A stretch of 64,000 nucleotides of DNA from Haliotis asinina. Its lineage: Eukaryota; Mollusca; Gastropoda; Lepetellida; Haliotidae. Below, one piece after another: positions 1-12,017 of the stretch. The notes below the pieces were generated by a model. It was given only the letters and a program-made list of their open reading frames with translations. It was not told where the DNA came from and ran no database searches. The first letter of the stretch is position 1; every line of letters begins with the position of its first letter. The stretch lies in the NCBI RefSeq assembly GCF_037392515.1, contig NC_090291.1, forward strand, positions 40,965,501-41,029,500. Direction: 5' to 3'. Both the position numbers and the translations under genes were made by a program.

Positions 1-170
1 ATGGACCTTGTTCAATTTCAGCTTTGTACACATAAGCAAGAACCTCAGTCTCAGTGCTCGTTTTACCATTTGAAATTACTTTGACCTGGACACAGTCCAG
101 ACGTCTTCTTGGGACCACTGCCGAAAACTCGAAGAGTATATAAACAGGAGAATGTGTTGTCTCCCCAACA
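1..170 (-). CDS. Possible TG-B barrel exon at window edge
   Basis: After TTCTTGCAG an open frame of 56 codons runs to the edge, with [19 protein letters not shown] and [16 protein letters not shown]. It aligns loosely with TG-A exon 13 ([14 protein letters not shown]). The incoming phase would be 2, while TG-A has phase 0 here, so the junction is unresolved. Confidence 0.45.
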
Positions 171-3100
171 CTGCAAGAATGTCAGAAGGGCTTTATTCCT
201 GGTAGGAAACTTGTTACCCTCCCATATGTTAGGAGATTGAGAAGTACCAAACTTACGACTATAAGAACAACGAGAAATTTGTAGATATTACTAACGGCAG
301 AGTCATGACCCTGTGTGTTATAATCCCCGTTCAATTTTGTATAACAATGTGCCATTTACTACCACAGATTCGTTCACTGCCCGATTCGTTTGGTGCTCTA
401 CAGCTGTCGAATCAAATTGCTCTGTTGGACGAGAGAAAATCTATTCTCGTTTGAAGATTGGAAGGATGGAAGTGGTTTCGTAACATCAGTAGGGAGCTTC
501 AAAGGGTCAAGATAGGTAATGAACTGTTTGATGATGATAAAATGGATGAGGTCAACCTTGTACCTTCTTCATATTTGTAGGTGTTGGTGATGTCGTGTCT
601 CTCAAGCTTCTGGGAGCCGCCGTAGCTCCTCATTGATGCCCCGCGGTAGGCCCGCCCTGTGGGCTGATGAGTGACGATCTCTTTCCCAGCGCTGAAACAA
701 AAGGGCAGAGGCAGTGGGGAAGACGCGGATATACAATCAAGGACATCAGTCACAACAGAACTGGGTCAAAATATCCTGAATATTGACAGATACACTGTAT
801 CCAATCACAAATACTCTACATCCATTATCAGACGCGTAGTCTACATCGGAATGTCGGGAAAGAGCTTCATCTCATCACGGCCACATTGCAGTCAGTACCA
901 TTCCAATCCGCTGGCGTTTGTTCGTGAAAAATATTTGACATTCTGACTTTGATCCTCTCTTACATAATGCAAACATTGTACAATCAGAATAATGCCAGCA
1001 AAGAAATGGAATATGTCAAATACAGCCATATACCGCCACTGATACATGATACATGATACATGTTTGAAGATGACAAACAATGATACTTCAGCTTAACAGA
1101 TAGCAGGCAAAATCCTAAACTACGTTACTATCGAACACGCTCGGACTGCCTGATGTAACGAAATATTTTTCGTCTCGATCACACGCTGTGTATTTCAATG
1201 GAACGTACTACTGCTTGACAGGTATTAGATGAGTGAGCCGTGACCTGACAAATGACCCCGATGTACATACATGGGGACGTTTTCCAGAACATTCCATTTG
1301 AAACAAGAGGGAAACAGGTTGTCGTCTAAATATTGAAAAGTTCCATTTCCTCGTGCGAATCGTATCGTGATGATGTTGTACTGAACTAAATCGTTCTACG
1401 AGACACGTGTTAAACAGTAGCGGCATTGATTTCATGCCACGGTCAGCATGTATTGCACGTGCTTAATCGCCAATCTACCTGTAGCAACCATGTGTATTCT
1501 TCCAGATTACTTGCCCTGCCTATTTGTCAGAAACGCTTTCACTGCGCTGCTCATCAAATGCTTGTCAAGCAGTACGTCTTATGCGAAGTAAAATCATTGG
1601 TTCTTTTAAGTTCGTTATAACCGGTTTTTTAAACCACAATGACCACACGACCAGAAAGAACACGAAGTCGATGACAGGATGGCCTCGGGTTAGGTAATGT
1701 TGATATTACTCAACCGAGGATATCGAATGCTTACACAAATCTATATGTAGACCCAATAATAGTTAGATACACTTCCCATATTTCTTTATCCAACATCTGC
1801 CCTCTTTGTAGTTATAACGGTTTCCACTCAACACCAGAGCACCCTCAAGAACAAGAGAGCGTCTCCCTTAACATAGGGTATGCCAATAGTCGCCTGCAGG
1901 AATGTTTCGGGCTGCTAATATCGATCTCACTTACATGTTCTTCTTCCGTGCACACTCCACCAGCATCCCTGTGAGGTGATTTTCTCTCCATTGCACTCTG
2001 TCAGCGTTCACTTCCGTAAAGATGAAGCCGACATCATCGTCTACACGAACGTCTCCGTCTTTGACAGCTCTCACCGGGCAGGGCCCAGACGTGTAAATAC
2101 CTGCAAGGTTAGAAAACCAAGAGTGTCTTTGGTATTTGAAATGTCACTGAGGCGACATTAAACATTAATTCTTAACTATTGCGCAATGATGTGCAAGTGA
2201 TGAATCCTCACATATTTATCAACCATTACAGAAAATACTGACGTTTAGCATCCTTGTGACATAAATGGGACGTCTATTTTTAACGATAAAGAAGCTTTAC
2301 CACATATGATGAGATACAAACAATATAAAGTTAGAGGGAAACGCTTGTTTACATTTGTAACGTGTCGTGTTTGGGATTACATTTCAAGTACAAATTGTTG
2401 TACTTTTTTAGTTGAGTCCCGGGATTGGAAGTCGCGGTGGCTTAGAGGGTTAGGCGGCTGACCTTGTGTGATGGCGATTAGGTGCCTGACTCTGAGGGTG
2501 TAATATATGTTACATTTGACCACTTTCTAAATGGCATTGTGTAATCATGTTTCAAATTTGCACATAATATTCCCACAATACTACGGCAATCTAAGTAACT
2601 GAGCTTTCTCCAGATTGACAATCTGAGCTACGCCAATGGGACGATCTTCCTCTCAGCGAAAGCTGCGCATATGACTATACACTTTTGATTAAACAACACT
2701 AGGATCACTATTGATCTACCCTGGTCTGCTCTTAATTAAGCAATATCGGGATCTTCTGCGATTCAGGGTGGGCATTGCCCCCAGCTTACCATTACAGCGC
2801 TCCTGAGGAGTAGGATCTACCACCTGCCACCCATCGTAGTTTCCCTGTTCGTCAAGATCAGGTCGTCTCATCCAAACCTCACTCCAAACGTGATATGACC
2901 TGAGGAGATAGGCATGTGCTGGGTCTCAGTGCCAGTGAACAGACGATGAACGATTAAATGTGTGATGAGTTGGTCAGCTAGAATTTGTATTTACAAAAAG
3001 GTAAAACTGACTACTAAAACTTCTTTAAAATGTTTTTTATCTTCTCTTAACAGAATATGATGGACAGCTTTCTTAAGAAACTGCCATTTTTGTCGTATTT

Positions 3101-6100
3101 GTTTTTGATTCAAAGAATGCGGGTACAAACTGGTTCGCCTGGCATATAATTCTTGGTTTCAATCAACATGAACTGACTCACTCACCCACTTACCCAAAGA
3201 TAAGGCACAGAACGCACAGCATTGAAACTTAAGCAGTTCTGAATTGATTTATAGGGCTGAAGTTCAATACCCATAACTTCGAACATGTCTGTAACACCAT
3301 AAAAACAATCAAAGTCAACAGCGATTTACCGCTGGCAGCGATTAATACAATCACAGGCTACATACACCGAGCGCGACACACCCACGTTAAGCACACAAGA
3401 CATAAAATATCTGACGTGCTGTCAAAACACCATAAACAGAACGAACGTTATTGGAAATAAAATGCAGGACAAAAAGATAGTAATGTTTACTAGTAGTTAA
3501 ACACGACACGACACAAAACAAGAAGTGTTTATTCAGTGTTGATGTAGTTGATATCGGTATCGAAGTAGTATTTTGAGGCTTGAGTCTACAGTATTTCAGA
3601 AAATGTCCTCTGCCATGTTGACGTTTCTAACATTCAGATCAAGTTCTGTTTTCAGCTGTATATTTTTCTTTGCCCGGGACCCGTGAAGGTCCAGGGTAGA
3701 ATAAACCTTCATCAACCCATGCTTGCCATAAAGGCGACCATACTTGTCGTAAGAGGCGACTAACGGGATCGGGTGGTCAGGCTCGCTCACTTGTTTAACT
3801 TATGTCATCAGTTCCCAATTGCGCAGATCGATCCCCAAGTTGTTGATCACTGGATTGTCTGGTCCAGACTCGATTATTTACAGAACGCCGCCATATAGCT
3901 GGAATATTCCTGAGTGCGGCATGACGAATGGGGTATTAACCAATACCCCTTTATGTATTACGAGAAATACTGCTTACCAGACGGCGTCATCCGAGATGTC
4001 ACTCCAGTCACCGCTTTCGTCTTTCACCTGGATGTAGTCAACGTTGAGGCTTGTCATGTCCACGTTGTGAGCGGTGTTGTAACAGGTAACGCCCCGACAC
4101 GGAATACCAAGGGCCCGGCACACTGAAGAGATAAAAACCTTTGCTACTGGGCTAGCATGAAATAACCGTTGATGAAAAACGTATGGGCAGTTCTACACCT
4201 TTCGTTTTTAGATACAGCTTGTAGATGTGACGACACGGGATCTAGGTTCAATCCCCCGGTATTGTTACTGTATGTTTGTCTTTTGTAAAGCTGTAAATTG
4301 TGCTGTCACTAAAACTGTCACAAACTAACTCACCCATAGTTATCCAAACTCTCATGCACACACCCAAGCACTCTATCACGCTCCCATCAACATGTAACTC
4401 ACTCACTCACTCACCTGTTATCAGTACACCTGCAAAGACCCAGCACTGTCCGTATTTGACAGGTTCGTGTGTGTCCATATACTGACGAAGTATTTTAACG
4501 CTGCCATTCCACTTTGTGGGACGCGTCCCTTCCTCAAAGTCTCCGCTCCAGTTGCCGACCAGCACGCCATCGTTTTCGGGGGCGTTAACCTGGCGATCAT
4601 GGTTATTTCACATGAGTCAATTGTTTCCTTCTTTAAAAAAAACATTTCAGTGAGAACTACATTCACACTGACATTAACGAGGCAAAAATCACTGGGTCTT
4701 ACAAACATATACCATGAACATCTCCGCTTTCATAAAGTCAACGAAACCTGTTCTTCTCAACCCAAACCTATTCCATAGTGCCACCCCTGATTCCCTGATA
4801 CTCCCCTCCCTCCGTACCCCCATAACAACATCCATAATCCCTCATTCTCGACCAAATTTCTTCTCTATCCCAGTTACGATTGCAATCACCACCCCGTGAT
4901 GGAAATGCATATAGGTGCGCCAGGCCGCCTTGCCGGGGTGTCCTTTGATGTAATTAACGCCCATTGTTTTGCCATAACGGGGTGGTTTATGCTCATGACG
5001 AGTTCCTCATTTACTGGATATACTTTGCAAAAGAACTTCTTGTTTGTGAACACTTTTCACAGATCGTTTAAATAAAGGAATGATAAAATATAAATAGTTA
5101 TATAAATATAAATATATGGAAACATAAATATAAAATTGATAAATAAAGTGTAAACATTTCAGTATGTGAGACAGTGAGAATTGATGATGATATCAGAAAA
5201 GAATGACTTCCTTCATGTGCACGTGTTAACCGAACTTTTGACAACCTTACTAAGTTAAAGTCCTGCAAACCATAAACACATTAATTTATCATTGACATCT
5301 CCTCAATCATACAAAGAAAGTAAGAGGCAAATCTGATATTACAACGTTTTGTCCATTATAATTATTATGAGCTGCACTAATGTAATTTAGCCTGTACAAC
5401 ACGGTGTACATTATGTATTAGGGGCCTTTGGCGTAGAACTACAGAAATAAATCTGTCTGTCCATACCATGCGCAAAGCGTTGCGCCATGCCGACTTCTAG
5501 AAGTTGCTAAAATGAGCAAATGGAACCGATTGTCGGCCTGAAGGTACCTCCCCACTCCGTCGTCATCAACATAACCAAGACAAACTCTACTTACCCTATC
5601 ACCATCCTCCCGCTGCCCTCCACCTCCCCCTCCCCCCTTTTCCCTCTCTCTCACACAGACACCACACACACACAAACCTCTCTCTCTCTCACACACACAC
5701 ATACACACACAAACCTCTCTCACACACACACTCACACCATCCACACACACCCCCAACCCCCCCCCCACAAACCTCTCTCTCTCTCACACACACACACACC
5801 ACACACATACTCACACAAACCTCTCTCACACACACACTCACACCATCCACACCCACCCCAACCACACACCCACACCCACACACCCCTTTCCCATGTCTCT
5901 TTGCCCCCATCCAAGACCCAGCTATTACTGAACTCACCCCATAGAGTTTGACATATCGATTCCCAATAGTCTATGGACCTTTTCACACTGGAAGAGCAGG
6001 TTTTAAATTCTGATTGATCAAAGCATTGATATCAGTCAAGCTGTCTCTGACTGGAGTAAATGAGATAAACGAGTAATCATCGATCAGTTCATCCCATTAT

Positions 6101-9100
6101 GCTCAGGTTACGCCACCCTTTCTTTTCAATCGAATTTATCACCAATCTTTCTGAAATCCATGACACATGTTTACATGTGAAATGTACCTAGTTGTGTATG
6201 CAGTCTTTGTACGCACATTAACAGGACAAACTGGGACAAAACACACGCTGTATGTTCCCAAGGGAGCTGAGAATGTGAATGCGCACTAATACATTATTCG
6301 CGCAACAATAACATGCAATTTCAGATTCTCTCCCTTGGTGCTGAATTTTCCGTTGAATGGCATTGTTTGATGATCGTTGTTGGCGGTGGTATTGTTACTA
6401 TAACTACTACAGTCATGTGCAACTTTTTATACTATTGTTTACGATTGTTACTATTCAAACGAAGCGTATAAAAGGATACCGACAGTGTAACTCACGATTT
6501 GTGTGAGTCTCTTGACAACCCTTGTCACATTCCCCATGGTCGTGGTAGCCTCGAACCCGAACACTCTTCTGACCAGATGAAGGGCCACCTCAAGGATGCC
6601 GTCCTCAAACTGGAGACGCATAGACAGACATTTTTTTAAATTTAGGCTCTGACGGTGTTTTAATGTTCACTCATATAAACACCTACTACCTTTTTTGTGA
6701 GAGGATATAGTTCCTACAATATCATAGCGGGGTCCACCAGAAATGGTCTTCACACACTATACCCATCCTAGGAATGAAACCCGGTCTTCGGCATCAAACG
6801 CTTTAAATACTAGCCTGCCCTATCCGGACATCCGCTTTTCATCCTTTGGTGGTACTGCTTTTGGTTGCAGTTTTGAAACATCATGGAACATGATCTTTGT
6901 TGAAGACTTTGAAATGAGAATATGGAGTAAAATGACTGCTAAATCTTTACACATGTCCAATACACACGACTTGTTGGTTATGTCGGATACATTAACATAG
7001 CATTATATTTTTCGATGGTGCTGCAGTGCAAACTGACGGGCAAAGAAGACCCTACATCTATGTTTGACAAAATAGAAGCTAGATTTGTAGTTTTTCTGTC
7101 AAAGTAAACCTTCAAATGTATGCTTGATGTAAAGTTACACAAACAGCGAGTATAACTCCTAGACTGCGCGTATTCCGCATTAAAATTGGTCTTCTCTCAG
7201 CCAACGACTAACGGGGGTCGCGTGGTCGCACGGAATCCTATCCCACTTGCGCAGATCGAATCTCTTACTGTTGATCACTAGATTGTCTTTCAAGATCAGA
7301 TTCTTTTCATACCGACGCCATATATCTGGAATACCTGCTGAATATAGCGTTAAGCAAAAATACAAATCACATAATTGATATTGTGTTCACATAGAGCGAT
7401 ATCCGCATAACCGCGCAATCAATAGCTCACCTGGCCATAGAACCAGGAACATGCAGCCATTTTGGAGACGCTACCCGAGTACTGAGGTCCTGAGTCGTTC
7501 AGAACCGTCTCGTTCCGCCAGACCTCATCCTCCAGATACACCATGTCCTCTGAAACAGGACCCGACGATGGTCACGATCGAGGAATTAGAAACAGAATCC
7601 CCTAGTGGTTACAAGAGTTGTATCCCCAGGGAGTTGAGATTGATAATAAGACGTGCCGTTGAAACTGACATCAGACCGTTGCGGGGAAAAACACACCAGC
7701 GCCTTGAGCATGCGCTATATACACAATCCATTAAAAGTTTAGACTAACTAGTATAAATGTAGCTAGTCATTTTGCTCACTTTTCCTCAACTAAATTTTGC
7801 AAAATAGTCCATACTGTTTAAAGGTGCTATTTAGACATGAACTGATGTATTCTGAGACAAATTCGAAACGCTGAAATGCTTACCGTCATGAGTTCCATAC
7901 GTAATAGAAATAAGTGAAACCTGGCAAATGTTTAACAAAACTAAAACACCAAAACGCTGCTGTTCACATGCACGAAATGTGCACACACTATCGAGCAATA
8001 TGACGCATGATCCTCGCGCAATTCATCTGCATACGGTTTGCATTTGGTTTCCCCAAGTTAGTGGAGAAATTCATCTTCGTTGTAACCACACATGCACACA
8101 TAAGATATAGTGAGCCTAAACTTTTTATGAGAAGTATAAATATGCTATATTTTTTCAATGATTCAATTATCTTTGTTGCTTAAATATTTAAATTTATTTC
8201 TTTGAATAAAACGATACGCAAATATGAATACTTAATCTTTCGAATAATTAATAGAGAATCGATGTAATATTGTTGCACGTGTTCCTAACGACACACTTAA
8301 GAGGGATATCCGTTCATAGATGTTTGGTTGCCATTAGCAACCAATTATAGGAAAGCGTGGCTATTGTTACAATGATGTCGATGAATTAGAACGTGGAAGT
8401 CATTTTAGCATACTGATGGTAGCAGTCCTGTATTTAATAACGATGTCTCTTGTTAAAACAACCATCCGTCGTTCATCCAGTTCATACAAAATGTTATTGA
8501 ATTTGTCTTCCGTTTATTATGAATCTTTATGGCTCATTATCTGTCCCCATAATTCAGCGTTAGTGTCTATGAGTAACCGTCGGTGGCAGTGTCGGTGTTA
8601 ATATTCACCAGCGTTTGTCCCTATCAGGAGGTCTTTGTTACAGTCCCGTTGGCAACCGTTCTGTTTAGGAGACATGTTGAAATACAGTAAGGATAAGATC
8701 AGCCATTTAACACGGCACGATAACCATTAGCATCATGCACCCGCTATTGTGAAAAAAAATAAATGACATTCAACTCTGCATATGAGTACATTGTGTCTGG
8801 ATTCGACTGAGGGCTTTGACGTCAGTCAAATCTGAAACATTTATCACCTCACCTCGGCACCATGGGTTGAAGATGATGATGACGCCTTCATTATGGTTGT
8901 ACTGCCAGATGACCTTGGAGTCGTCCTCCTTTGAGTCGACGGCTACCGTGACACTGAATTCCCACTCACCGACCGGTGTGGTGGCTGGGACAAATATCGC
9001 CAGGGTGACAGAGGTAGCGTCCTGTCCCACACACGTGGCGTGCCATTTGGTGCGACTGTAGGAGGTGTTTGCTCCAACCTCCACCTTCAAGGTGGCGGTG

Positions 9101-12017
9101 AGCTTTGTGTGCGGCTTGTAGTCTTCACCTTCCAGAAGAACAAGAACAAGTAATAAATCCAGTTATCACGAACTAATTGCTAACAATACCATGTTAACGC
9201 ATATCGCAAAGACTTCAGTAGTGAATAATCATTTCAAGGATAGCAAAACCTTCAAGTAGTATTTCTTGTCAGAATTTCACGATCGTAAATCAAATCTATA
9301 ATATGGCCTGATTAGGCTAAATAAAAACGTGAAATGTTTCTCGGGCATCGGTGCGTCACTTTTATTTGTGTGCGCAACAGTATTGTATTGGCATTTTTAG
9401 AAAAAAATACTTTTAACACGGCCGCGTCTCTATCATCCATTTGTCCACTATAAGAGTAAGTGTCTGTAAGAACGAGTGTGACTGAATCTATAACTCATTA
9501 ACACGAGCTTAACTTCCCAAGCTGTATTCTGACAGAAAATAAAAATGTGTTCATCCCTCCTCACTCTACCGCCCTCTTCTCTTTTGAAAGAAATGTGCCC
9601 GTGAAACATTTAATTTTTAAATGCAGCCTTAAGACTATGGGTTTATCAGGACAATATTTGTGTTGGTTTGGCCTACATGTAAACGTTTGCTACGTCCCTG
9701 ACGTCATGCGTTTCTTCGACACCGCTAAAGAACTATAACGCACTTCCACACGGCTACAAGCGAGCACACTGGAATTACTTACACCTAAGTGGATATTTTC
9801 TTGAATTTCTTTGAGACAGAATGCATAAATAGTTTGAATATTTGAACATAGAACCAGCCTCTAGCCCAAGCGACCTTTTCCCGTTGATTCCGCTGTTGTT
9901 GCTACATTGCTGTAGCAACATTGCTGTTAATCGTTTCACAAGATGACACTAATAGTAATTGCACAGGAGCTGCCATATAACATTTATGTTTCCGTTCCAC
10001 ATGAATCTAAATGAATGGATCTTTGATGTGTTGTAAACGCATTACTCTTTGCTAATCAAATAATAATAAAAAATCAAAGGTTTGCTCCTACCGAGGTTAA
10101 AGATCAAGGTGAGGTCAGATTGCTTTGGGTTACAGGGACGGTCAAAGAGCAGGGTCATAAGGAACTCCTGTCCTCTACGGATAACCAGTTCTGGCTTCAT
10201 CCTGGTAGGGTGTGTACGCTGGTCCCCCGTACATTGGTACAGGTTTGTGTGGTGGGCCTCTGAGTTCTCCTTGATGTGCAGGTTGACCCCCGTGACATGG
10301 AGGCGTTCCTCCAACAGGTGCGGGTCCACCTCCGCCATTGCTAGTTCTGAAGAAGGAAAGGTCATCATCAACCGTCAGCACCACTGACAAAGTGATTGAT
10401 TGTTGTCGGAGGTTTTAACAGTGTTCTTCATTTTATGGTTTTGATAAGTAACCATTATCGTTCTCACATTTTATTTTTATTTCAGTATTTTCTTGGGTAA
10501 GTGATAATTCAGAGGTGAGAGAGACATTCCAAATGAAACGGCAAAAATGATTTTCTGGTCTGAAGAATTCGATACAATAATTTACTTAACACAAGTACAA
10601 ACGTGATGAAACTTTATACGGACATATCTAGCACAGAACGACAACCCCATCCAACATGACATTAGTCTGAAAATATCGATTCCGTCGAAAAAATGAACTG
10701 CCAAACCTGCAAAATTCCGAAGGCACTTACAGGAAGATCACGCGGACCCACGGGCATTAGATGAACTCCAGCAGAAAAGGAATTAAATGGAATCTAATAA
10801 CAGTACTCTCTACCTTCAAATAGCAGTCCGATCGTGTGATGTTTAGACGAGTAGCCGAATTCTGCATCTCTCACCCAGGCTGGCGACCAAGCCCTCTCGT
10901 AGGTGTACCAGGGGTAGCGTTTAGTGAACCGGTCGTGCATGTTCCAGTCCGCACTTTGCCAGGGCACAATGCATAGGACAAAAATGAGAAAGGCTGGCCA
11001 CTTTGGTCTGGAGCGCTCAGTAACATTACAGCTATAGCACGGTGGTCTGGAGCACTCAGCAATATTATAGCAATAACAAGACAATCTGGAACACTCAGCA
11101 ATATTACGGCTATAGCACGGTGGTCTGGAGCACTGTGCAACATTACATCTATAGCACGGTGATCCGGAGCACTCAGCAATATTACAGCAATAACAAGACA
11201 ATCTGGAACACTCAATAATATTACAGCTATAGCACGGTGATCTAGAGCACTCAGCAACATTACAGGTATAGCACGGTGATCTGGAGCACTCAGCAACATT
11301 ACAGGTATAGCACGGTGATCTAGAGCACTCAGCAACATTACAGGTATAGCACGGTGATCTGGAGCACTCAGCAATATTACAGGTATAGCACGATGATCTA
11401 GAGCACTCAGCAATATTACAGCTATAGCACGGTGATCTGGAGCACTCAGCAATATTACAGCTATAGCACGGTGATCTGTAGCACTCAGCAACATTACAGC
11501 TACAGCACGGTGGTCTGGAGCACTCAGTAACATTACAGCTATAGCACGGTGATCTGGAGCACTCAGCAATATTACAGCAATAACAAGACAATCTGCAACA
11601 CTCAGCAATATTACGGCTATAGCACGGTGATCTGGAGCACTCAGCAATATTACAGCTATAGCACGGTGGCCTGGAGCACTCAGCATGCCATATGTGGGAC
11701 TACACCTTCTACCAAATTCTAATACTTTTTTTGGTTCAGTCCCAACCGGTATTCGAACCCGCACCCCCAGAGTTAGGCACCTAATCGCCAGCACATAAAG
11801 TCAGCCACCTAGACCGCTCAGCCACCGCGGCTTCCACAAAACGGGCTTTGTGTACCCCTCTGGTAAGTGTAAATGCAGTGTTGGTCACCTGGGTCCACTG
11901 TACACGGAGGGGTCAATGGAGACCTCTTGGGATGAGAAGCTGGCTTGGGAGATGGACTCATTCACCTCTTCTGAAGGGATGTTTTCGGGCTCGGTCGTCA
12001 CTGGGGTTGGGGAACTC
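1..12017 (-). CDS. Transglutaminase B (TG-B), partial gene running off the left edge
   Basis: Paralogue of TG-A with the same order and mostly identical exon lengths. Exons 5' to 3': 12017-11889, 10953-10814, 10346-10092, 9128-8853, 7549-7431, 6609-6496, 4589-4415, 4122-3978, 2899-2790, 2100-1935, 691-564, then two weaker ones near 421-375 and 170-1. Phases are consistent through 564. The core keeps Trp (VLVGNWSG), Cys (YGQCWVFAG), His (SYHVWSE) and Asp ([11 protein letters not shown]), so it should be catalytically competent. The first coding exon is not resolved: the exon at 12017 starts in phase 2. The C-terminal barrel lies largely outside the window. Confidence 0.88.
375..421 (-). CDS. 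TG-B exon matching TG-A exon 12 (end uncertain)
   Basis: A strong 3' splice site (CTCTCGTCCAACAG) opens in the expected phase with [19 protein letters not shown]. This sits where TG-A has [14 protein letters not shown]. The 5' splice site is not clear: GTGGTA and GTAAATGG are candidates near 373-367. The EER calcium-site motif is not kept. Confidence 0.5.
564..691 (-). CDS. TG-B exon matching TG-A exon 11
   Basis: 128 bp. Encodes [17 protein letters not shown] and [14 protein letters not shown]. It contains 7 extra residues relative to TG-A. Donor GAAG|GTACAAGG. Confidence 0.92.
1935..2100 (-). CDS. TG-B exon, core end
   Basis: 166 bp as in TG-A exon 10. Encodes [19 protein letters not shown] and [13 protein letters not shown]. 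Donor AT|GTAAGTG. Confidence 0.93.
2427..2560 (+). repeat. SINE-C copy
   Basis: Begins GTCGCGGTGGCTTAGAGG, then GGCGGCTGAC and GCGATTAGGTGCCTGACTCT, the same body as the copies at 11693-11835 and 32580-32770. tRNA-like head; the B-box region is decayed here. Confidence 0.6.
2790..2899 (-). CDS. TG-B exon, catalytic His and Asp
   Basis: 110 bp, four codons shorter than TG-A exon 9. [15 protein letters not shown] holds His and [12 protein letters not shown] the catalytic Asp. Asn and Phe before His are replaced by Ser and Tyr. Donor AATG|GTAAGC. Confidence 0.93.
3673..3933 (+). repeat. SINE-B copy
   Basis: Head GGGACCCGTGAAGGTCC, middle GTAAGAGGCGACTAACGGG, then GATCACTGGATTGTCTGGTC, and tail GCCGCCATATAGCTGGAATA. 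It lies in a TG-B intron just 3' of exon 4122-3978 and overlaps none of its coding sequence. Confidence 0.75.
3978..4122 (-). CDS. TG-B exon, core
   Basis: 145 bp as in TG-A exon 8. Encodes [20 protein letters not shown], then an acidic end [12 protein letters not shown] with a split Trp codon. Donor TG|GTAAGC. Confidence 0.94.
4415..4589 (-). CDS. TG-B exon, catalytic Cys
   Basis: 175 bp as in TG-A exon 7. [11 protein letters not shown] holds the stabilising Trp and [16 protein letters not shown] the nucleophile Cys. The donor is a (GTGA)4 run, GTGAGTGAGTGAGTGAG. Confidence 0.95.
5630..5900. repeat. CA/CT-rich microsatellite-minisatellite
   Basis: Alternating (CA)n and CTCTCT blocks with a repeated unit around CACACTCACACCATCCACAC. 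The long open frames across it are repeat artefacts. Intronic in TG-B. Confidence 0.85.
6496..6609 (-). CDS. TG-B exon, core
   Basis: 114 bp as in TG-A exon 6. Encodes [20 protein letters not shown] and [14 protein letters not shown]. Donor ATC|GTGAGT. Confidence 0.92.
6726..6822 (-). repeat. SINE-A fragment
   Basis: Contains GTCCACCAGAAATGGTCTTC and GAAACCCGGTCTTCGGC, the reverse complement of the SINE-A B-box region. Truncated and diverged. Confidence 0.5.
7195..7365 (+). repeat. SINE-B fragment
   Basis: Contains CGACTAACGGGGGTCG and TTGATCACTAGATTGTC, and ends with CGACGCCATATATCTGGAAT. 5'-truncated copy in a TG-B intron. Confidence 0.6.
7431..7549 (-). CDS. TG-B exon, core start
   Basis: 119 bp, identical length to TG-A exon 5. 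Encodes [20 protein letters not shown] and CSWFYGQ. Donor CAG|GTGAGC. Confidence 0.93.
8853..9128 (-). CDS. TG-B exon, beta-sandwich second half
   Basis: 276 bp. Contains [18 protein letters not shown] and ends [12 protein letters not shown], the domain boundary motif. Donor CGAG|GTGAGG. Confidence 0.93.
10092..10346 (-). CDS. TG-B exon, beta-sandwich first half
   Basis: 255 bp. Encodes [20 protein letters not shown] and [18 protein letters not shown], aligned with TG-A exon 3. 3' splice site CTTCTTCAG, donor CTCG|GTAGGAGC. Confidence 0.92.
10814..10953 (-). CDS. TG-B exon matching TG-A exon 2
   Basis: Encodes [19 protein letters not shown] and [14 protein letters not shown], ending GAAG|GTAGAG. 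The W-x-RDA core matches TG-A exon 2 and the phases are identical (2 in, 1 out). The 3' splice site after GGCAAAG is inferred from phase. The same reading frame stays open upstream through the 39-bp minisatellite. Confidence 0.75.
10954..11888 (-). repeat. TG-B intron with a 39-bp minisatellite and a SINE-C copy
   Basis: From 11010 to 11684 about 17 copies of a 39-bp unit (core GATCTGGAGCACTCAGCAAC) lie in tandem. Because 39 is divisible by 3, several minus frames stay open. One gives 13-residue Cys-rich peptide repeats ([13 protein letters not shown]) and is in frame with the exon at 10953. 11693-11835 is a minus-oriented tRNA-derived SINE-C copy. Confidence 0.9.
11889..12017 (-). CDS. TG-B upstream exon (Ser/Glu-rich N-terminus)
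   Basis: 129 bp between TCTCACAG and CCCAG|GTGACC, phase 2 in and 2 out. Encodes [20 protein letters not shown] followed by [15 protein letters not shown], a low-complexity Ser/Thr/Glu-rich stretch. The outgoing phase fits the next exon. Support is only phase and splice sites, with no homology. Confidence 0.55.

Noticed and set aside
5439..5986. Cys/Val- or Thr/His-rich frames around 5.4-6.0 kb
   Set aside because: Pure translation of CA/CT simple repeats inside a TG-B intron.
10871..11794. Long minus-strand frame with repeats of the type [13 protein letters not shown]
   Set aside because: It runs through the 39-bp minisatellite in a frame not shared with the TG-B exon; the array is divisible by 3, so open frames arise without selection.
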